NCBI GenBank assembly: GCA_964655525.1
Contig: CAZZNE010000019.1
Span: forward strand, 1-64,000
Reading direction: 5' to 3'
Length of the DNA stretch: 64,000 bases
DNA from: DLAJ01 sp964655525
Lineage (GTDB): Bacteria > Bacillota > Clostridia > Lachnospirales > Lachnospiraceae
This document shows, piece after piece, positions 33,403-42,041 of the stretch. How positions within the stretch are numbered: the first letter of the stretch is position 1; each line of letters starts with the position of its first letter. The notes under the pieces are model-generated. The model did no database searches, was not told where the DNA came from, and saw only the letters and a list, made by a program, of their open reading frames with translations. The position numbers and the translations under genes are program-made.

Positions 33403-34932
33403 TGTTTCTTTCGGTTCCACAACTACATGAACGTCGTCAAGACCCGTCAGGTTCACGTTGCGGTTCACCTTCGCGTCGTAGGTGTCCGCCTTGACGATTT
33501 CCGCTAAGTCAATACCAGTCGTCTCTTTCATGCTCTCAAACAGCTTTGCCATCACGGCAGGCACATTTCCCGCAACCTGCTCCACGCCGTTTGCGCTTCC
33601 TTCCCCGCCGATGATCGTGATCTTATCGATCTGCTTAAGCGGCTCGGCGATCTTCGCCGCTACCTCAGGCAATACCTGAATCATCATTTCCGCCACAGCA
33701 GCCTTATTGTACTTCGCATACGCTTCGGCTTTCTTTTCCATCGCCTCCGCCTCGGCAAGACCCTTTGCCTGAATCGCGGCTGCCTCCGCCTCTCCGACCT
33801 TGCGGATACCTTCTGCCTCCTGCTCCTTCGCGTAGCGCTCCGCTTCTGCCTGCGCTTTTCTTGCCTGCGCTTCTCTCTCGATCTCGAACTGTCTTGCCTC
33901 TGCGGCATGCTGTACCTCAAACTGCTTTGCTTCCGCTTCCTTCTGTCTCTGATAAAGCGCCGCATCCGCTCTCTGCTGTGCCGCATAACGATCCGCTTCC
34001 GCCTGTTTCTTGACTTCCGCCTCAAGCGCATGCTCCTTAACGGCAACCTCTTTCTGCTTTAACTCGATCTCCCGCTCCTGACGCGCAATATCTGCGTTCG
34101 CCGTCGTGATCTCGATCGTCTTACGCTGTTCCTCTTTTTGAATCTCGTATGCCGCGTCCGCCATCGCCTTTTTCGTGTCGGATTCCTGCTGCAGCTCCGA
34201 TTTCTTGATCGCCAGCTCGTTCTGACGCTTCGCGATCTCCGTCTGTGCAGCAACGGCAGCATCGTTCGACTCCTTATCCGCCGACGCCTGCGCTACTTTA
34301 ATATCTCTCTCACTCTCGGCACGCGCGATCGCCGCCGCTTTTTTGATCTTTACGATATTGTCGATACCGAGGTTTTCAATGACTTCGTTGCCGTCCACAA
34401 AATTCTGCACGTTAAAGCTGATGATATCGAGTCCCATCGCCGCTAAGTCCGGCTCCGCGTTCTCTTTTACCAGTGTCGCGAACTTCTGGCGGTCGGAGAC
34501 CATCTCCTCTAATTTCATCTTACCGACGATCTCGCGGACATTACCCTCCAACACCTCTCTCGCCACGCTTGCGATATATTCGGTATTTTTATTTAAGAAA
34601 TTCTCAGCAGCAAGCCGCAGCTTATCCGGCTCATTGCTGATCTTGACATTGACGGTCGCATCCACGTTGATGTTGATGTAATCCGCCGTCGGCACTGCGT
34701 TGCTCGTCTTGACGTCGATCGGGATCAGGCGCAGGTTCAGCTTATCCAACCGCTCAAAAAACGGAACGCGGATGCTCGCCTTTCCGATCACGATTTTTGA
34801 TTTTTTCTTGATACCGGAAATAATAAACGCCATATCGGGCGGCGCCTTCACATACCCGATTGCAAATAAGATCACGACCAGCAGTACGGCAACGGCCGTA
34901 ATGATGACCGGCAGCGATAATAACTCTTCCAT
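33397..34932 (-). CDS. flotillin-like protein (SPFH domain)
   Basis: The 511-residue protein has one N-terminal membrane helix (about 5-27), the SPFH/PHB domain (about 35-210: PPDMAFIISGIKKKSKIVIGKASIRVPF) and a long Ala/Glu/Lys/Gln-rich coiled coil (about 220-420). It ends with a flotillin tail (MMIQVLPEVAAKIAEPLKQIDKITIIGG). It resembles B. subtilis FloT/YuaG. Flotillins organise membrane microdomains and affect fluidity and secretion. AAAAAGGAGGAGTTAC precedes the ATG. The NfeD partner often found beside it is not seen here. Confidence 0.93.
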   Translation of the reverse strand: MEELLSLPVIITAVAVLLVVILFAIGYVKAPPDMAFIISGIKKKSKIVIGKASIRVPFFERLDKLNLRLIPIDVKTSNAVPTADYININVDATVNVKISNEPDKLRLAAENFLNKNTEYIASVAREVLEGNVREIVGKMKLEEMVSDRQKFATLVKENAEPDLAAMGLDIISFNVQNFVDGNEVIENLGIDNIVKIKKAAAIARAESERDIKVAQASADKESNDAAVAAQTEIAKRQNELAIKKSELQQESDTKKAMADAAYEIQKEEQRKTIEITTANADIARQEREIELKQKEVAVKEHALEAEVKKQAEADRYAAQQRADAALYQRQKEAEAKQFEVQHAAEARQFEIEREAQARKAQAEAERYAKEQEAEGIRKVGEAEAAAIQAKGLAEAEAMEKKAEAYAKYNKAAVAEMMIQVLPEVAAKIAEPLKQIDKITIIGGEGSANGVEQVAGNVPAVMAKLFESMKETTGIDLAEIVKADTYDAKVNRNVNLTGLDDVHVVVEPKETL

Positions 34933-35036
34933 AAAGTAACTCCTCCTTTTTCTTGCGTAACCCTTAGTTTCTTTGTTACAATACCGATATAATTATATAA
35001 GATTCTCTGCAAAAAAACAACGATTGGGAGAAAACT

Positions 35037-35786
35037 ATGATCGATCCGATCCGCGACCCGGTCTATCAGGACTATCAAAGGCAAAAACAGTCCAAAAAGA
35101 TTGACGGCTCGAATACAGAAAAGGGAAAATTTAATTTAGATTATGCCGAAGAGGGCGTTCTTTACGAGCCGTCCTCCGATAAGGATGATAAGACCGATGA
35201 GGCGGTAAAAAAGCAGGCAGGCTCTTTTCAGGCTGCCGCCGCTTTAGAACTGAAAGAACTGACGGAAACGAATCCCTCGTCCTACCAGAAGGCGGCTTCG
35301 GCAGAACCGTCCTTTACGGATGTTCTGCGCACTTTTTTTGCCCGCGCGCGACAGTTTCTGCGGGAGCTTTGGACTGCCATATGGGAAACTCCGTCCGAGA
35401 AAGAAGATGCGGCGGTTCTGACAAAAGAAGAATTAGACGAAACGCTTCCTAAGGATGAGAACCCATCGGACCGGACAGAGCCCCTTGACGATGCTGCCGC
35501 GACAGACCACGCGGCAGTCAGCAATACGGACAGCGGCAATACGGCCGACGGGAATACCACGGCGCAAGATCCGCTGCACGCCGCAAACGACGCCCGCATC
35601 CTGCATGCACTGAAATCCGGCGACCGCAATCACTTCCGTTCTCTTTTATCGGAGGACGGCAGACGCACGCCTGCAAGAAATTCCTCCCTGCTCACCTATT
35701 ATGACGCGAAAGGAAATCTGATCTCCCCTGACGCCTCTGTGCAGCAGCGCGTTCTGCACGGCGACCGCGGCAGCATGAAGCGCTGA
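35037..35786 (+). CDS. hypothetical protein
   Basis: The 249-residue protein is soluble, charged and low in hydrophobic residues. Its first half is Lys/Glu-rich, a short amphipathic segment (VLRTFFARARQFLRELWTAIWE, about 100-121) could lie on a membrane, and an acidic Thr/Ala/Asp linker follows. The last 60 residues (ILHALKSGDRNHFRSLLSEDGRRTPARNSSLLTYYDAKGNLI) look like a small folded domain. GGGAGAAAACT precedes the ATG. I do not recognise a family. It is divergent from flotillin by 104 bases, which suggests, but does not prove, a link to membrane organisation. Confidence 0.6.
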   Translation: MIDPIRDPVYQDYQRQKQSKKIDGSNTEKGKFNLDYAEEGVLYEPSSDKDDKTDEAVKKQAGSFQAAAALELKELTETNPSSYQKAASAEPSFTDVLRTFFARARQFLRELWTAIWETPSEKEDAAVLTKEELDETLPKDENPSDRTEPLDDAAATDHAAVSNTDSGNTADGNTTAQDPLHAANDARILHALKSGDRNHFRSLLSEDGRRTPARNSSLLTYYDAKGNLISPDASVQQRVLHGDRGSMKR

Positions 35787-35855
35787 GCACTCCCGTTATT
35801 CCCGCGAGCAATGAGCCATGCGGCTGCGCAGCAGACATTTTGCGAATACCGCGAA

Positions 35856-35893
35856 AGTGAAATACCCCGCAGCTTGCTGCGGGGTATTTCACT
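35856..35893. terminator. bidirectional terminator with 18-pair perfect stem
   Basis: AGTGAAATACCCCGCAGC (35856-35873) and its complement at 35876-35893 leave a two-base loop. The stem includes the stop codon of the anti-sigma gene. T-rich sequence follows on each strand only weakly. Confidence 0.75.
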
Positions 35894-36878
35894 CTAATAA
35901 TTCCGTAAGGATCACATATTCGCTATGTCCGTCCTCGTCGGTGTTCGTCTGGCTTTGATCCAGTACGATGACCAGATTGCCGTCCTCATTAATATAATAA
36001 TTCTGGTTTTCGTCGATCTGTGTAAAGACGACGATATCGCTTTCTGATTTCTCCGTTTCCTGCGCGGCAGTTTCCTCCGCAGAACGCTGCGCATTCCCTG
36101 CCTCCATCTGATTTAAGATCTCGTCGCTGATGATCGCGACATAATCCCTGCCGTTATAAAGCTCACCGAGCGTCATCACCATATCCCGCTGTTTATCGAT
36201 ATTGTAGTATCTGCGCAGCTCATGATATTCCTCACCGCCGCGTTCGTTTGCGTAAATGATCAGTGTGAACCACTCGTCGCTGTCCGTTACTACCTCATAG
36301 CCCGTCAGTTCCAGACGACCGCCGTCACGGGCGTTTTCTTCTTCAAAGCGCTCCACGATCCGTTCCGTGTATCCGCCCGCATTCATCCCGTTTCCTTCTA
36401 CCGGGACTCCCAGATCGTCCGAAAGCGCTTCGACCCCGTCCTCTTCCGCCGGCTCCGCAAGGGACCTGCCTGCAGCCGGAAACGCATCTGCATCCTCACA
36501 GACCGCATCGTCCTCCGCGATCAGTTCTCCGTAAGTTCCCGCATCCAACGCCATCGGCACCCCATTCTCGTCAGCGGCGCTCTCCGTATGGGCGCTGGAA
36601 TATTCTCTGAGCGTTACTGTTCTGAAAAATCTGCCGACCACAGGCACCCTGCCCATCCGGTCCGCCATATGCGCGTTCAGATTCGGCAAAAGAACAAGAA
36701 TCAGAACAACCGCAGCCGCACCGGATACCGCCGCACGGATATACGCCGCTCTCCGCCGCTTTGCCACATGCTTTTTTCCGCGCAGGATCGCATCCTGTAT
36801 CCTGTCACGGGCAGACTGCGGCACTTGTATTTCGCGATACTCATCAATGAGCTGCTGCCATTCATCATTCCGATCCAT
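35889..36878 (-). CDS. RsiV-like anti-sigma factor
   Basis: The 329-residue protein has a cytoplasmic N-terminus (MDRNDEWQQLIDEYREIQVPQ), one membrane helix at about 47-66 (AAVSGAAAVVLILVLLPNL) and an extracytoplasmic part. That part ends with a beta-rich domain of the DUF3298 type (YHELRRYYNIDKQRDMVMTLGELYNG and FTQIDENQNYYINEDGNLVI). RsiV has this layout, binds lysozyme and is cleaved to free SigV. It follows the ECF sigma gene by 49 bases. A run of 12 G lies five bases before the ATG in the ribosome-binding position. Confidence 0.85.
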   Translation of the reverse strand: MDRNDEWQQLIDEYREIQVPQSARDRIQDAILRGKKHVAKRRRAAYIRAAVSGAAAVVLILVLLPNLNAHMADRMGRVPVVGRFFRTVTLREYSSAHTESAADENGVPMALDAGTYGELIAEDDAVCEDADAFPAAGRSLAEPAEEDGVEALSDDLGVPVEGNGMNAGGYTERIVERFEEENARDGGRLELTGYEVVTDSDEWFTLIIYANERGGEEYHELRRYYNIDKQRDMVMTLGELYNGRDYVAIISDEILNQMEAGNAQRSAEETAAQETEKSESDIVVFTQIDENQNYYINEDGNLVIVLDQSQTNTDEDGHSEYVILTELLE

Positions 36879-36883
36879 TTTTA

Positions 36884-36895
36884 CCCCCCCCCCCC
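36884..36895. repeat. run of 12 C (12 G on the coding strand) at the anti-sigma ribosome binding site
   Basis: The run lies between the ECF sigma gene and the anti-sigma gene, five bases (TAAAA) before the ATG. It takes the place of the Shine-Dalgarno sequence. Slippage in such runs is known to switch gene expression in other bacteria. Confidence 0.85.
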
Positions 36896-36927
36896 GAATT
36901 TTTCGCGTTTTTTATTGAACCTCTAAG

Positions 36928-37404
36928 TTATTCCCTATCGCCCAACGCAATTTTTAATTTCTCAAGAACCCGATAAAGCCGGCTCTTTGTCGTGCTTAAA
37001 TTCAGATTCAGCACCTGCGCCACCTGTTCGATCGTCAGATCCTCAAAAAAACGCAGGGTAATGATCGCCCGTTCTTCCTCGGTCAGCGCATCGACCGCCT
37101 TGTGCAGGTCAATATCCTGATAGCTGTCCTCCTTTGACAGCATATCCTCCTGCACCTCCGTATATTCCCGTCTGTTCCGGCGTACAAAATTGACCGCCTC
37201 ATTCATCATGATCCGATAGATCCATGTACCCGCAAATGCCTCATTGCGCAGCGTATGTGCGCGGGAGATCGCTTTGTAGGCTCCCTCCTGTACGATATCC
37301 AAGGCGTCCTGTTCGCTGCGTACATAGCTATATGCCAATCGGTAATACTTTTGGTAATTTTCCATCAGTATTCCGCTTATCATCTCTTCCCTGCTCTGTC
37401 TCAC
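36928..37404 (-). CDS. ECF-type RNA polymerase sigma factor (SigV-like)
   Basis: The 158-residue protein has region 2 (NYQKYYRLAYSYVRSEQDALDIVQEGAYKAI, then GTWIYRIMMNEAVNFVRR) and region 4 (LTEEERAIITLRFFEDLTIEQVAQVLNLNLSTTKSRLYRVLEKL). This is a complete ECF factor. The start is a GTG preceded by AAGGGGAACAGTT; ATG 37383 is a weaker alternative. It is co-transcribed with the RsiV-like gene, whose product should hold it at the membrane until an envelope signal such as lysozyme arrives. Confidence 0.93.
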   Translation of the reverse strand: MRQSREEMISGILMENYQKYYRLAYSYVRSEQDALDIVQEGAYKAISRAHTLRNEAFAGTWIYRIMMNEAVNFVRRNRREYTEVQEDMLSKEDSYQDIDLHKAVDALTEEERAIITLRFFEDLTIEQVAQVLNLNLSTTKSRLYRVLEKLKIALGDRE

Positions 37405-37472
37405 AACTGTTCCCCTTTGTAAGGCCTACTGATTAGACTGTTTCTTTCACCATAAAGTTTCAATATTGCTTC

Positions 37473-38762
37473 TCAATACAATTCTTCCAGAACGTCAAAA
37501 TAATTCTCGAATGTTTTCTTGCAGCAGCCCGGATCGTCGATCACAATCCCTTCCGTGCGCAGTCCGACCAAGGCAAACGCCATTGCCATGCGATGATCGC
37601 AATACGTCTTTACCAGCGCCGGCTTCGGCGTCCCCGGATAAATGCGGATTCCCTCGTCCTCCGGAAGCTCCTCACAGCGGATACCCATCCGGTTAAGCTC
37701 GTTTGCGATTGCCGCAATGCGGTCGGATTCCTGCTTGCGGATATGTTTCACACCGACAATTTCCGTCACACTGTCGGCATAAACGGCAAGCGCCGCCATC
37801 GTCATGGTCTGATCGGAAAAATCACGCATATTCACGCGAAGTCCGGCATAATGCGTCACACCCGCTCCGCGCACAATGAGTCCGCCCTCCGTATCCTCCA
37901 AAACACAGCCAAGCTCTTTTAACAGCCCGACATATTGTATGTCTCCCTGAAGCGACTGCTCATGCACTCCCTGCACAAACACATCCACGCCCAAAAGCGG
38001 CGCCATACTGTAAAAATATGCGGCTCCCGATACATCGGGTTCCACCTGATAGCGCGTTTTGCCGAAACGCTGTCCTCCCGCCACATGATAACTGTTTTCC
38101 CCCTGCCTGCACACGGCAAGTCCGAACTGCTCCATCATGGCAAGCGTCATACGGATATATGCCCCCGCCGTGCGGCTTCCCTCCATATGTATGGTAAGTC
38201 CGTCCGGCAGAAGCGCCGCCGCCATTAAGAGCGCGCTCGCAAACTGGCTGCTGACGCTTGTGTCAATTTTTACTTCTGATAATTTCATCTCATGCGCGTG
38301 AAGCGTAAACGGAAAATGCCCCTTCTCGCCATGATAGTCGATCCCGGCTCCGCCCTGCTCCAGTATGGACAACAGCGGCTCCATTGGACGCTTTGCCATC
38401 TGTTCGGAGGAATGAATTTCATAATCACCGCCTGCAAACGCAAGCATCACGGTGAGAAAGCGCGCCGCCGTACCGGCGCTCTGCACATGGATCTCTGCCT
38501 GCGGCTTCGGAATTTTCCCTCCGGTTCCGCATATTGTGACGCGCTTGTCATTTTCTTCAATCTGAAGCTGAAATCCCAGATTTTCAAGACAGGACAAAAA
38601 TGCACGGGAATCCTCGCTGAACAAAACGCCTTCCAGCGTACATGTTTCGTCAGAGAGCGCCGCCAGCATCAGCGCACGGTTCGTAATACTTTTCGACCCC
38701 GGAACACTCACGCGGAACATTCCCTTTTTTTTCAATGGTCTTACCTGATAGCTCTGTTCCAT
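37473..38762 (-). CDS. aroA: 3-phosphoshikimate 1-carboxyvinyltransferase (EPSP synthase)
   Basis: The 429-residue enzyme has the EPSP synthase fold and motifs: VPGSKSITNRALMLAAL (about 20-36), HVQSAGTAARFLT (about 92-104), KRPMEPLL, DTSVSSQFASALLMAA, EPDVSGAAYF, and the late DFSDQTMTMA, RKQESDR and YCDHRMAMAF. It makes EPSP from shikimate-3-phosphate and phosphoenolpyruvate in aromatic amino acid synthesis. The LxGxA version of the glyphosate loop is not typical: the loop here reads HVQSAGTAAR, so it resembles a class II-like or divergent enzyme. GGAGGATGATAAAGAT precedes the ATG. No other shikimate genes are adjacent. Confidence 0.93.
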   Translation of the reverse strand: MEQSYQVRPLKKKGMFRVSVPGSKSITNRALMLAALSDETCTLEGVLFSEDSRAFLSCLENLGFQLQIEENDKRVTICGTGGKIPKPQAEIHVQSAGTAARFLTVMLAFAGGDYEIHSSEQMAKRPMEPLLSILEQGGAGIDYHGEKGHFPFTLHAHEMKLSEVKIDTSVSSQFASALLMAAALLPDGLTIHMEGSRTAGAYIRMTLAMMEQFGLAVCRQGENSYHVAGGQRFGKTRYQVEPDVSGAAYFYSMAPLLGVDVFVQGVHEQSLQGDIQYVGLLKELGCVLEDTEGGLIVRGAGVTHYAGLRVNMRDFSDQTMTMAALAVYADSVTEIVGVKHIRKQESDRIAAIANELNRMGIRCEELPEDEGIRIYPGTPKPALVKTYCDHRMAMAFALVGLRTEGIVIDDPGCCKKTFENYFDVLEELY

Positions 38763-38931
38763 ATCTTTATCATCCTCCGCAGCAACAAAATCATACCGTT
38801 TCCGACTCGAGTTTTTCCGTCACACTGACAATCAATCATACCATACCCTGCCGCTGCATTCAACTTGAAAGAGACAATATTTACCATCCGCTCCCGCATT
38901 CTTTTCCGCGCTTTACGGAAACACTAACCAT

Positions 38932-39519
38932 ATGAAAACACAACGCAAACGCACACACGAACAACTTACTACCATGCTGCTTCTTTTTTTCACCGTATCC
39001 GTATCGGGATACCTGTGGGAAATCCTGCTCTATTTTTTTCTGGACGGTTCCTTTATCAACCGCGGCTTTTTTCATGGTCCGTGGCTGCCGATCTACGGCT
39101 TCGGCGCCGTCCTGCTCGCCGGTCTTCTTGAAAAGATTCCCGACCGCCTCAAAAAACGGCTCCCCCTGCTGTTTCTCGTATCCGCCCTTGTCTGCACGGT
39201 AACGGAATATTTTCTCGGGCTGTATCTGGAGACACGCCGCCATGTGCGCTATTGGGATTATACCGGCTGGCCGCTTTCCATCGGCGGAAAAGTCTGCCTG
39301 ATCTCCTTTGTGTTTTTCGGACTCGGCGGCCTGCTGCTCGAACGCCGCCTGCTGCCTCTGCTAAGACGCATTCCGCAGACGCTCTCGCTGCACCGCATCC
39401 GCGGCATGAGATTTCTGCACGTACTCTTAGGCGCGCTCTGCCTCCTGTTCGCCGTTGATTTCTTCTATTCGTACGCACACCCGAACATGGGAGAAAATAT
39501 TACTTTCCGGATCCGCTGA
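38932..39519 (+). CDS. CmpB-type putative ABC transporter permease-like membrane protein
   Basis: The 195-residue protein has about five membrane helices and the CmpB-type pattern: SVSGYLWEILLYFFLDGSFINRGFFHGPWLPIYGFGAVLL, then HVRYWDYTGWPLSIGGKVCLISFVFFGLGGLL. The family is labelled putative ABC permease but lacks the EAA loop and has no ATPase neighbour here, so transport is unproven. The start ATG has only a weak ribosome site. It is divergent from aroA and convergent with the DUF4037 gene. Confidence 0.75.
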   Translation: MKTQRKRTHEQLTTMLLLFFTVSVSGYLWEILLYFFLDGSFINRGFFHGPWLPIYGFGAVLLAGLLEKIPDRLKKRLPLLFLVSALVCTVTEYFLGLYLETRRHVRYWDYTGWPLSIGGKVCLISFVFFGLGGLLLERRLLPLLRRIPQTLSLHRIRGMRFLHVLLGALCLLFAVDFFYSYAHPNMGENITFRIR

Positions 39520-39588
39520 TCCCGTTACACAAATAACGGATCCCCCTTATTTTCGATAGGGAAACACGATGAAGGCACTTCCTTAGCA
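39518..39588. terminator. hairpin plus possible decayed repeat between convergent genes
   Basis: GATCCCGTTA and TAACGGATC (39518-39541) form a stem followed by a T-rich stretch, a likely terminator. Just after it, TAGGGAAACACGAT...CTTCCTTAG (about 39557-39588) resembles the two ends of the three-hairpin repeat with its middle lost. Confidence 0.5.
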
Positions 39589-39595
39589 TACCCCT

Positions 39596-40582
39596 TCAGC
39601 AATCCTGTAAAACATGCATTCCCCTTAACGCTTCATCCTGAATGCCGCGCATCAGCTCATCGGCATGCGCTTCCAGATAAGTGTCCGCCGTCGTTGTGAG
39701 TCCCTGCTCATGAATCTCCTGCGCAATCACCTGGCAGACCGCCTCGACGATCAAAAGCCTTCCGTCCGACTGCGCCTCACCCGACTGCCATTTCTGCTTA
39801 GAATCTGTCACATCTGTCAGAAGCATCAGCATGTCGCCCACTTCCGACAGTACCGTCATATCTTGTAAGCCCCTGTGCATCCACTTATAAAAGGGACAAT
39901 ATTTCCGGTTCAACAAATAGACAAGGGAACATGCCGCGCGCACAAACTCTGAAAGCGCAAGCTCCGCCGCCAGATATTCTCCCCTGCGCATGCAGCGCGC
40001 ATAATTATACTGCCCGCTCTGCGCCATCACTGCCGTGCGCGCCGCCATTTTCTTTCTGCGCACATCCTCGGGATAATAGGCAAGCAGGCCTTCCCGGAAC
40101 GCAAGAAATTCGCCCGCATGGTCTTCAAACACGCGTCCATTCGTCGCTGCGGCAAGCCGTTCTTCCGGCAGTGCAAGCCATTCCTTATTTGTGTCCGGCA
40201 GCCTGTCCGTGCCGAGCAGTCCGTAATAAAATGTCCGGATTTCCAACACCCCGACACGTCCCACTCCCTGCGCCGTCTGCTTTCGGGGGACTATGCCGTA
40301 GCGTTCCTGCGCCGCCTGCGCCCATGCATTGCGCGCATCCTCATATACCGCCTGCACCGCGCCCGCGTATGTTTCATAGTCCGCCTTTGTCAGCCAGATG
40401 CAGACGTCCGCTCCATAATCATGATCGACGGAAAGCGCATCGTCATAACCGTAACACTCCGACCCATGCCCGACAAGCCCCGCTGCCCATTTATCACACA
40501 GCGCCGGAACGCGTTCCGAAAGCATCGGCTTTAAGGCTTCCGCATAAAACCGCTCCGACAGCTCCAATCCCTTGATCGCCAT
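39596..40582 (-). CDS. DUF4037 protein, putative nucleotidyltransferase
   Basis: The roughly 328-residue protein matches DUF4037: KWAAGLVGHGSECYGYDDALSVDHDYGADVCIWL near its N-terminus, with Gly-Ser and two Asp in DHDYG like the metal-binding pair of the nucleotidyltransferase fold. A helical C-terminal half follows (RKYCPFYKWMHRGLQ). The substrate is unknown. ATG 40582 has GAGG nine bases before it; ATGs at 40591 and 40597 are alternatives. It follows the TPR gene by about 50 bases, and DUF4037 with TPR neighbours occurs elsewhere in Firmicutes as I recall. Confidence 0.75.
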   Translation of the reverse strand: MAIKGLELSERFYAEALKPMLSERVPALCDKWAAGLVGHGSECYGYDDALSVDHDYGADVCIWLTKADYETYAGAVQAVYEDARNAWAQAAQERYGIVPRKQTAQGVGRVGVLEIRTFYYGLLGTDRLPDTNKEWLALPEERLAAATNGRVFEDHAGEFLAFREGLLAYYPEDVRRKKMAARTAVMAQSGQYNYARCMRRGEYLAAELALSEFVRAACSLVYLLNRKYCPFYKWMHRGLQDMTVLSEVGDMLMLLTDVTDSKQKWQSGEAQSDGRLLIVEAVCQVIAQEIHEQGLTTTADTYLEAHADELMRGIQDEALRGMHVLQDC

Positions 40583-40632
40583 TTCACTCATCCTCATCAA
40601 GTTTGATGCCCCGCTTCTTGTGACGGGGTATT

Positions 40633-41493
40633 TTACTGCTCCAGCGCCTCTCGTACGCGTTTTGCGCGCGATAAATATTCCTGCCTGCGCGCCTCGTCTC
40701 CGGTCCGCTCGCAGACGGCGGCACAATTCTCCAAAAGAATCGCATAGCTTGCGTTTTCCCCGAAATGCTTCAAAACCTCCTCGCACGCCCTGTCATAATA
40801 GGTAAGTGCGCACGCATAATCTTCCCTGCGGAAAGCCGCCTCGGCAAGTCCCGCAAGCGCGCCGCTGTAATGCGCGTCCGTCTGTTCCCCCGCTTCCTCA
40901 AATAGCGCGACAGCCTCCCCGAGCAGCCGCTCCGCCTCCTCCGTTTTGGAAAGCTTAAATTTGATCAGCGCAAGATTCGTCAGCGTCGTCGCCTCCTCCA
41001 TCCGCGCATCCGGCTGCTTTTTGATGATCGCAAGCGCCTGTTCGGCAAGTCCCGCCGCCTGCTCATTCTCATCCATCGCCTCTAAAAGCATGCTCATATT
41101 ATTGTAAAGCCCTGCAAATCGGTAATCCTCGGGCGGAATCAGCCCCGCATAAATGCCCGCGGCTCTCATATACTGCTCATACGCATCCCGATAACGTCCG
41201 CCCGCGCGGTACGCCGTCGCCGAATTGAGCAGCACCGTTGCAAAATGCTCCGTATCCTCAAGCTGCAGTTCCTCCATCAGCAGAAGCACATCCTCCGACG
41301 CCTGATAGGCTTTCTCATGTTGTGAGATGCTCCGATAAAATCCGATCATTTCATTACAGATGGCAATATACGCCTGCCAGTCCTCATCCTCTTTTGCCTG
41401 CGAGAGCGATGCTGTCAGATACGGTTCCACCTGCGCAAGCTCATTATTTGCAAACAGATCGTCCAGCGTCTGATAAAATACATTCACGTCCAT
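40633..41493 (-). CDS. tetratricopeptide repeat protein
   Basis: The 286-residue protein is built of about seven TPR-like helical pairs (for example ATVLLNSATAYRAGGRYRDAYEQYMRAAGIYAG, then TTLTNLALIKFKLSKTEEAERLLGEAVALFEEAG). It has no signal peptide and should act in the cytoplasm as a binding scaffold. It sits upstream of the DUF4037 gene in the same operon, so a joint role is likely. ATG 41493 is preferred; a GTG lies 12 bases upstream and AAAGG precedes both. Confidence 0.8.
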   Translation of the reverse strand: MDVNVFYQTLDDLFANNELAQVEPYLTASLSQAKEDEDWQAYIAICNEMIGFYRSISQHEKAYQASEDVLLLMEELQLEDTEHFATVLLNSATAYRAGGRYRDAYEQYMRAAGIYAGLIPPEDYRFAGLYNNMSMLLEAMDENEQAAGLAEQALAIIKKQPDARMEEATTLTNLALIKFKLSKTEEAERLLGEAVALFEEAGEQTDAHYSGALAGLAEAAFRREDYACALTYYDRACEEVLKHFGENASYAILLENCAAVCERTGDEARRQEYLSRAKRVREALEQ

Positions 41494-41587
41494 TCCGTTA
41501 TCCACACCTTTCCGTTCCTAAGTACGCTTATTATAACAGTATCCGCCTTTTTTGTAAAAATTTTTAGCAAAAGAATGCAAAAAGGTA

Positions 41588-41637
41588 TTGACAGCATTTT
41601 CTTTTGGTTGTATGGTTAGTTACACAAGTAATGAACC
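41588..41637 (+). promoter_or_regulatory. promoter with overlapping operator of the GntR-ABC operon
   Basis: TTGACA (41588-41593) and TATGGT (41611-41616) are 17 bases apart. The inverted repeat GGTTAGTTAC-ACAA-GTAATGAACC (41614-41637, 8 of 10 matches) overlaps the -10 box and start region, which fits autorepression by the YtrA-type regulator. Confidence 0.7.
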
Positions 41638-41660
41638 CACGAACCCAGAAAGGAGGACAT

Positions 41661-42041
41661 ATGAACGAATATCTGTCACAGGAAAAGTCCATCTACCTGC
41701 AGATCAGCGAAATGCTGGAAAACGATATTCTCCGCGATGTCCTTCTTGAAGAGGAACGCGTTCCCAGCACGAACGAGCTTGCAAAGCTTTACGCCATCAA
41801 TCCGGCAACGGCGGCAAAAGGCATCAATCTCTTAGTGGACGCGGGCATATTCTATAAAAAACGCGGTATCGGCATGTTTGTTGCCGCCGGCGCAAAGGAA
41901 TGTATCCGAAAGCGGCGGCGGGACGCATTTTTCGATACTTACCTGTATTCTATTTTGGAAGAAGCAAAACGCTTAAACATCAGCCGCGACGAACTGATTT
42001 CCATGATTGACGGCAATTACGAAAGGAGTACCAAAGACTGA
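41661..42041 (+). CDS. GntR family (YtrA type) transcriptional regulator
   Basis: The 126-residue protein has a winged helix (about 10-75: SIYLQISEMLENDILRDVLLEEERVPSTNELAKLYAINPATAAKGINLLVDAGIFYKKRG) and a short dimerisation tail without a ligand domain, the YtrA pattern. Such regulators repress their own ABC transporter operon. AAAGGAGGACAT precedes the ATG. Its TGA overlaps the start of the ATPase gene (ATGA). A palindrome overlapping the -10 box upstream is a likely binding site. Confidence 0.9.
   Translation: MNEYLSQEKSIYLQISEMLENDILRDVLLEEERVPSTNELAKLYAINPATAAKGINLLVDAGIFYKKRGIGMFVAAGAKECIRKRRRDAFFDTYLYSILEEAKRLNISRDELISMIDGNYERSTKD

Noticed and set aside
36222..36926. A 234-codon open frame on the plus strand across the poly-C run
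   Set aside because: It is antisense to the RsiV-like gene, and has no ribosome site or known motif.
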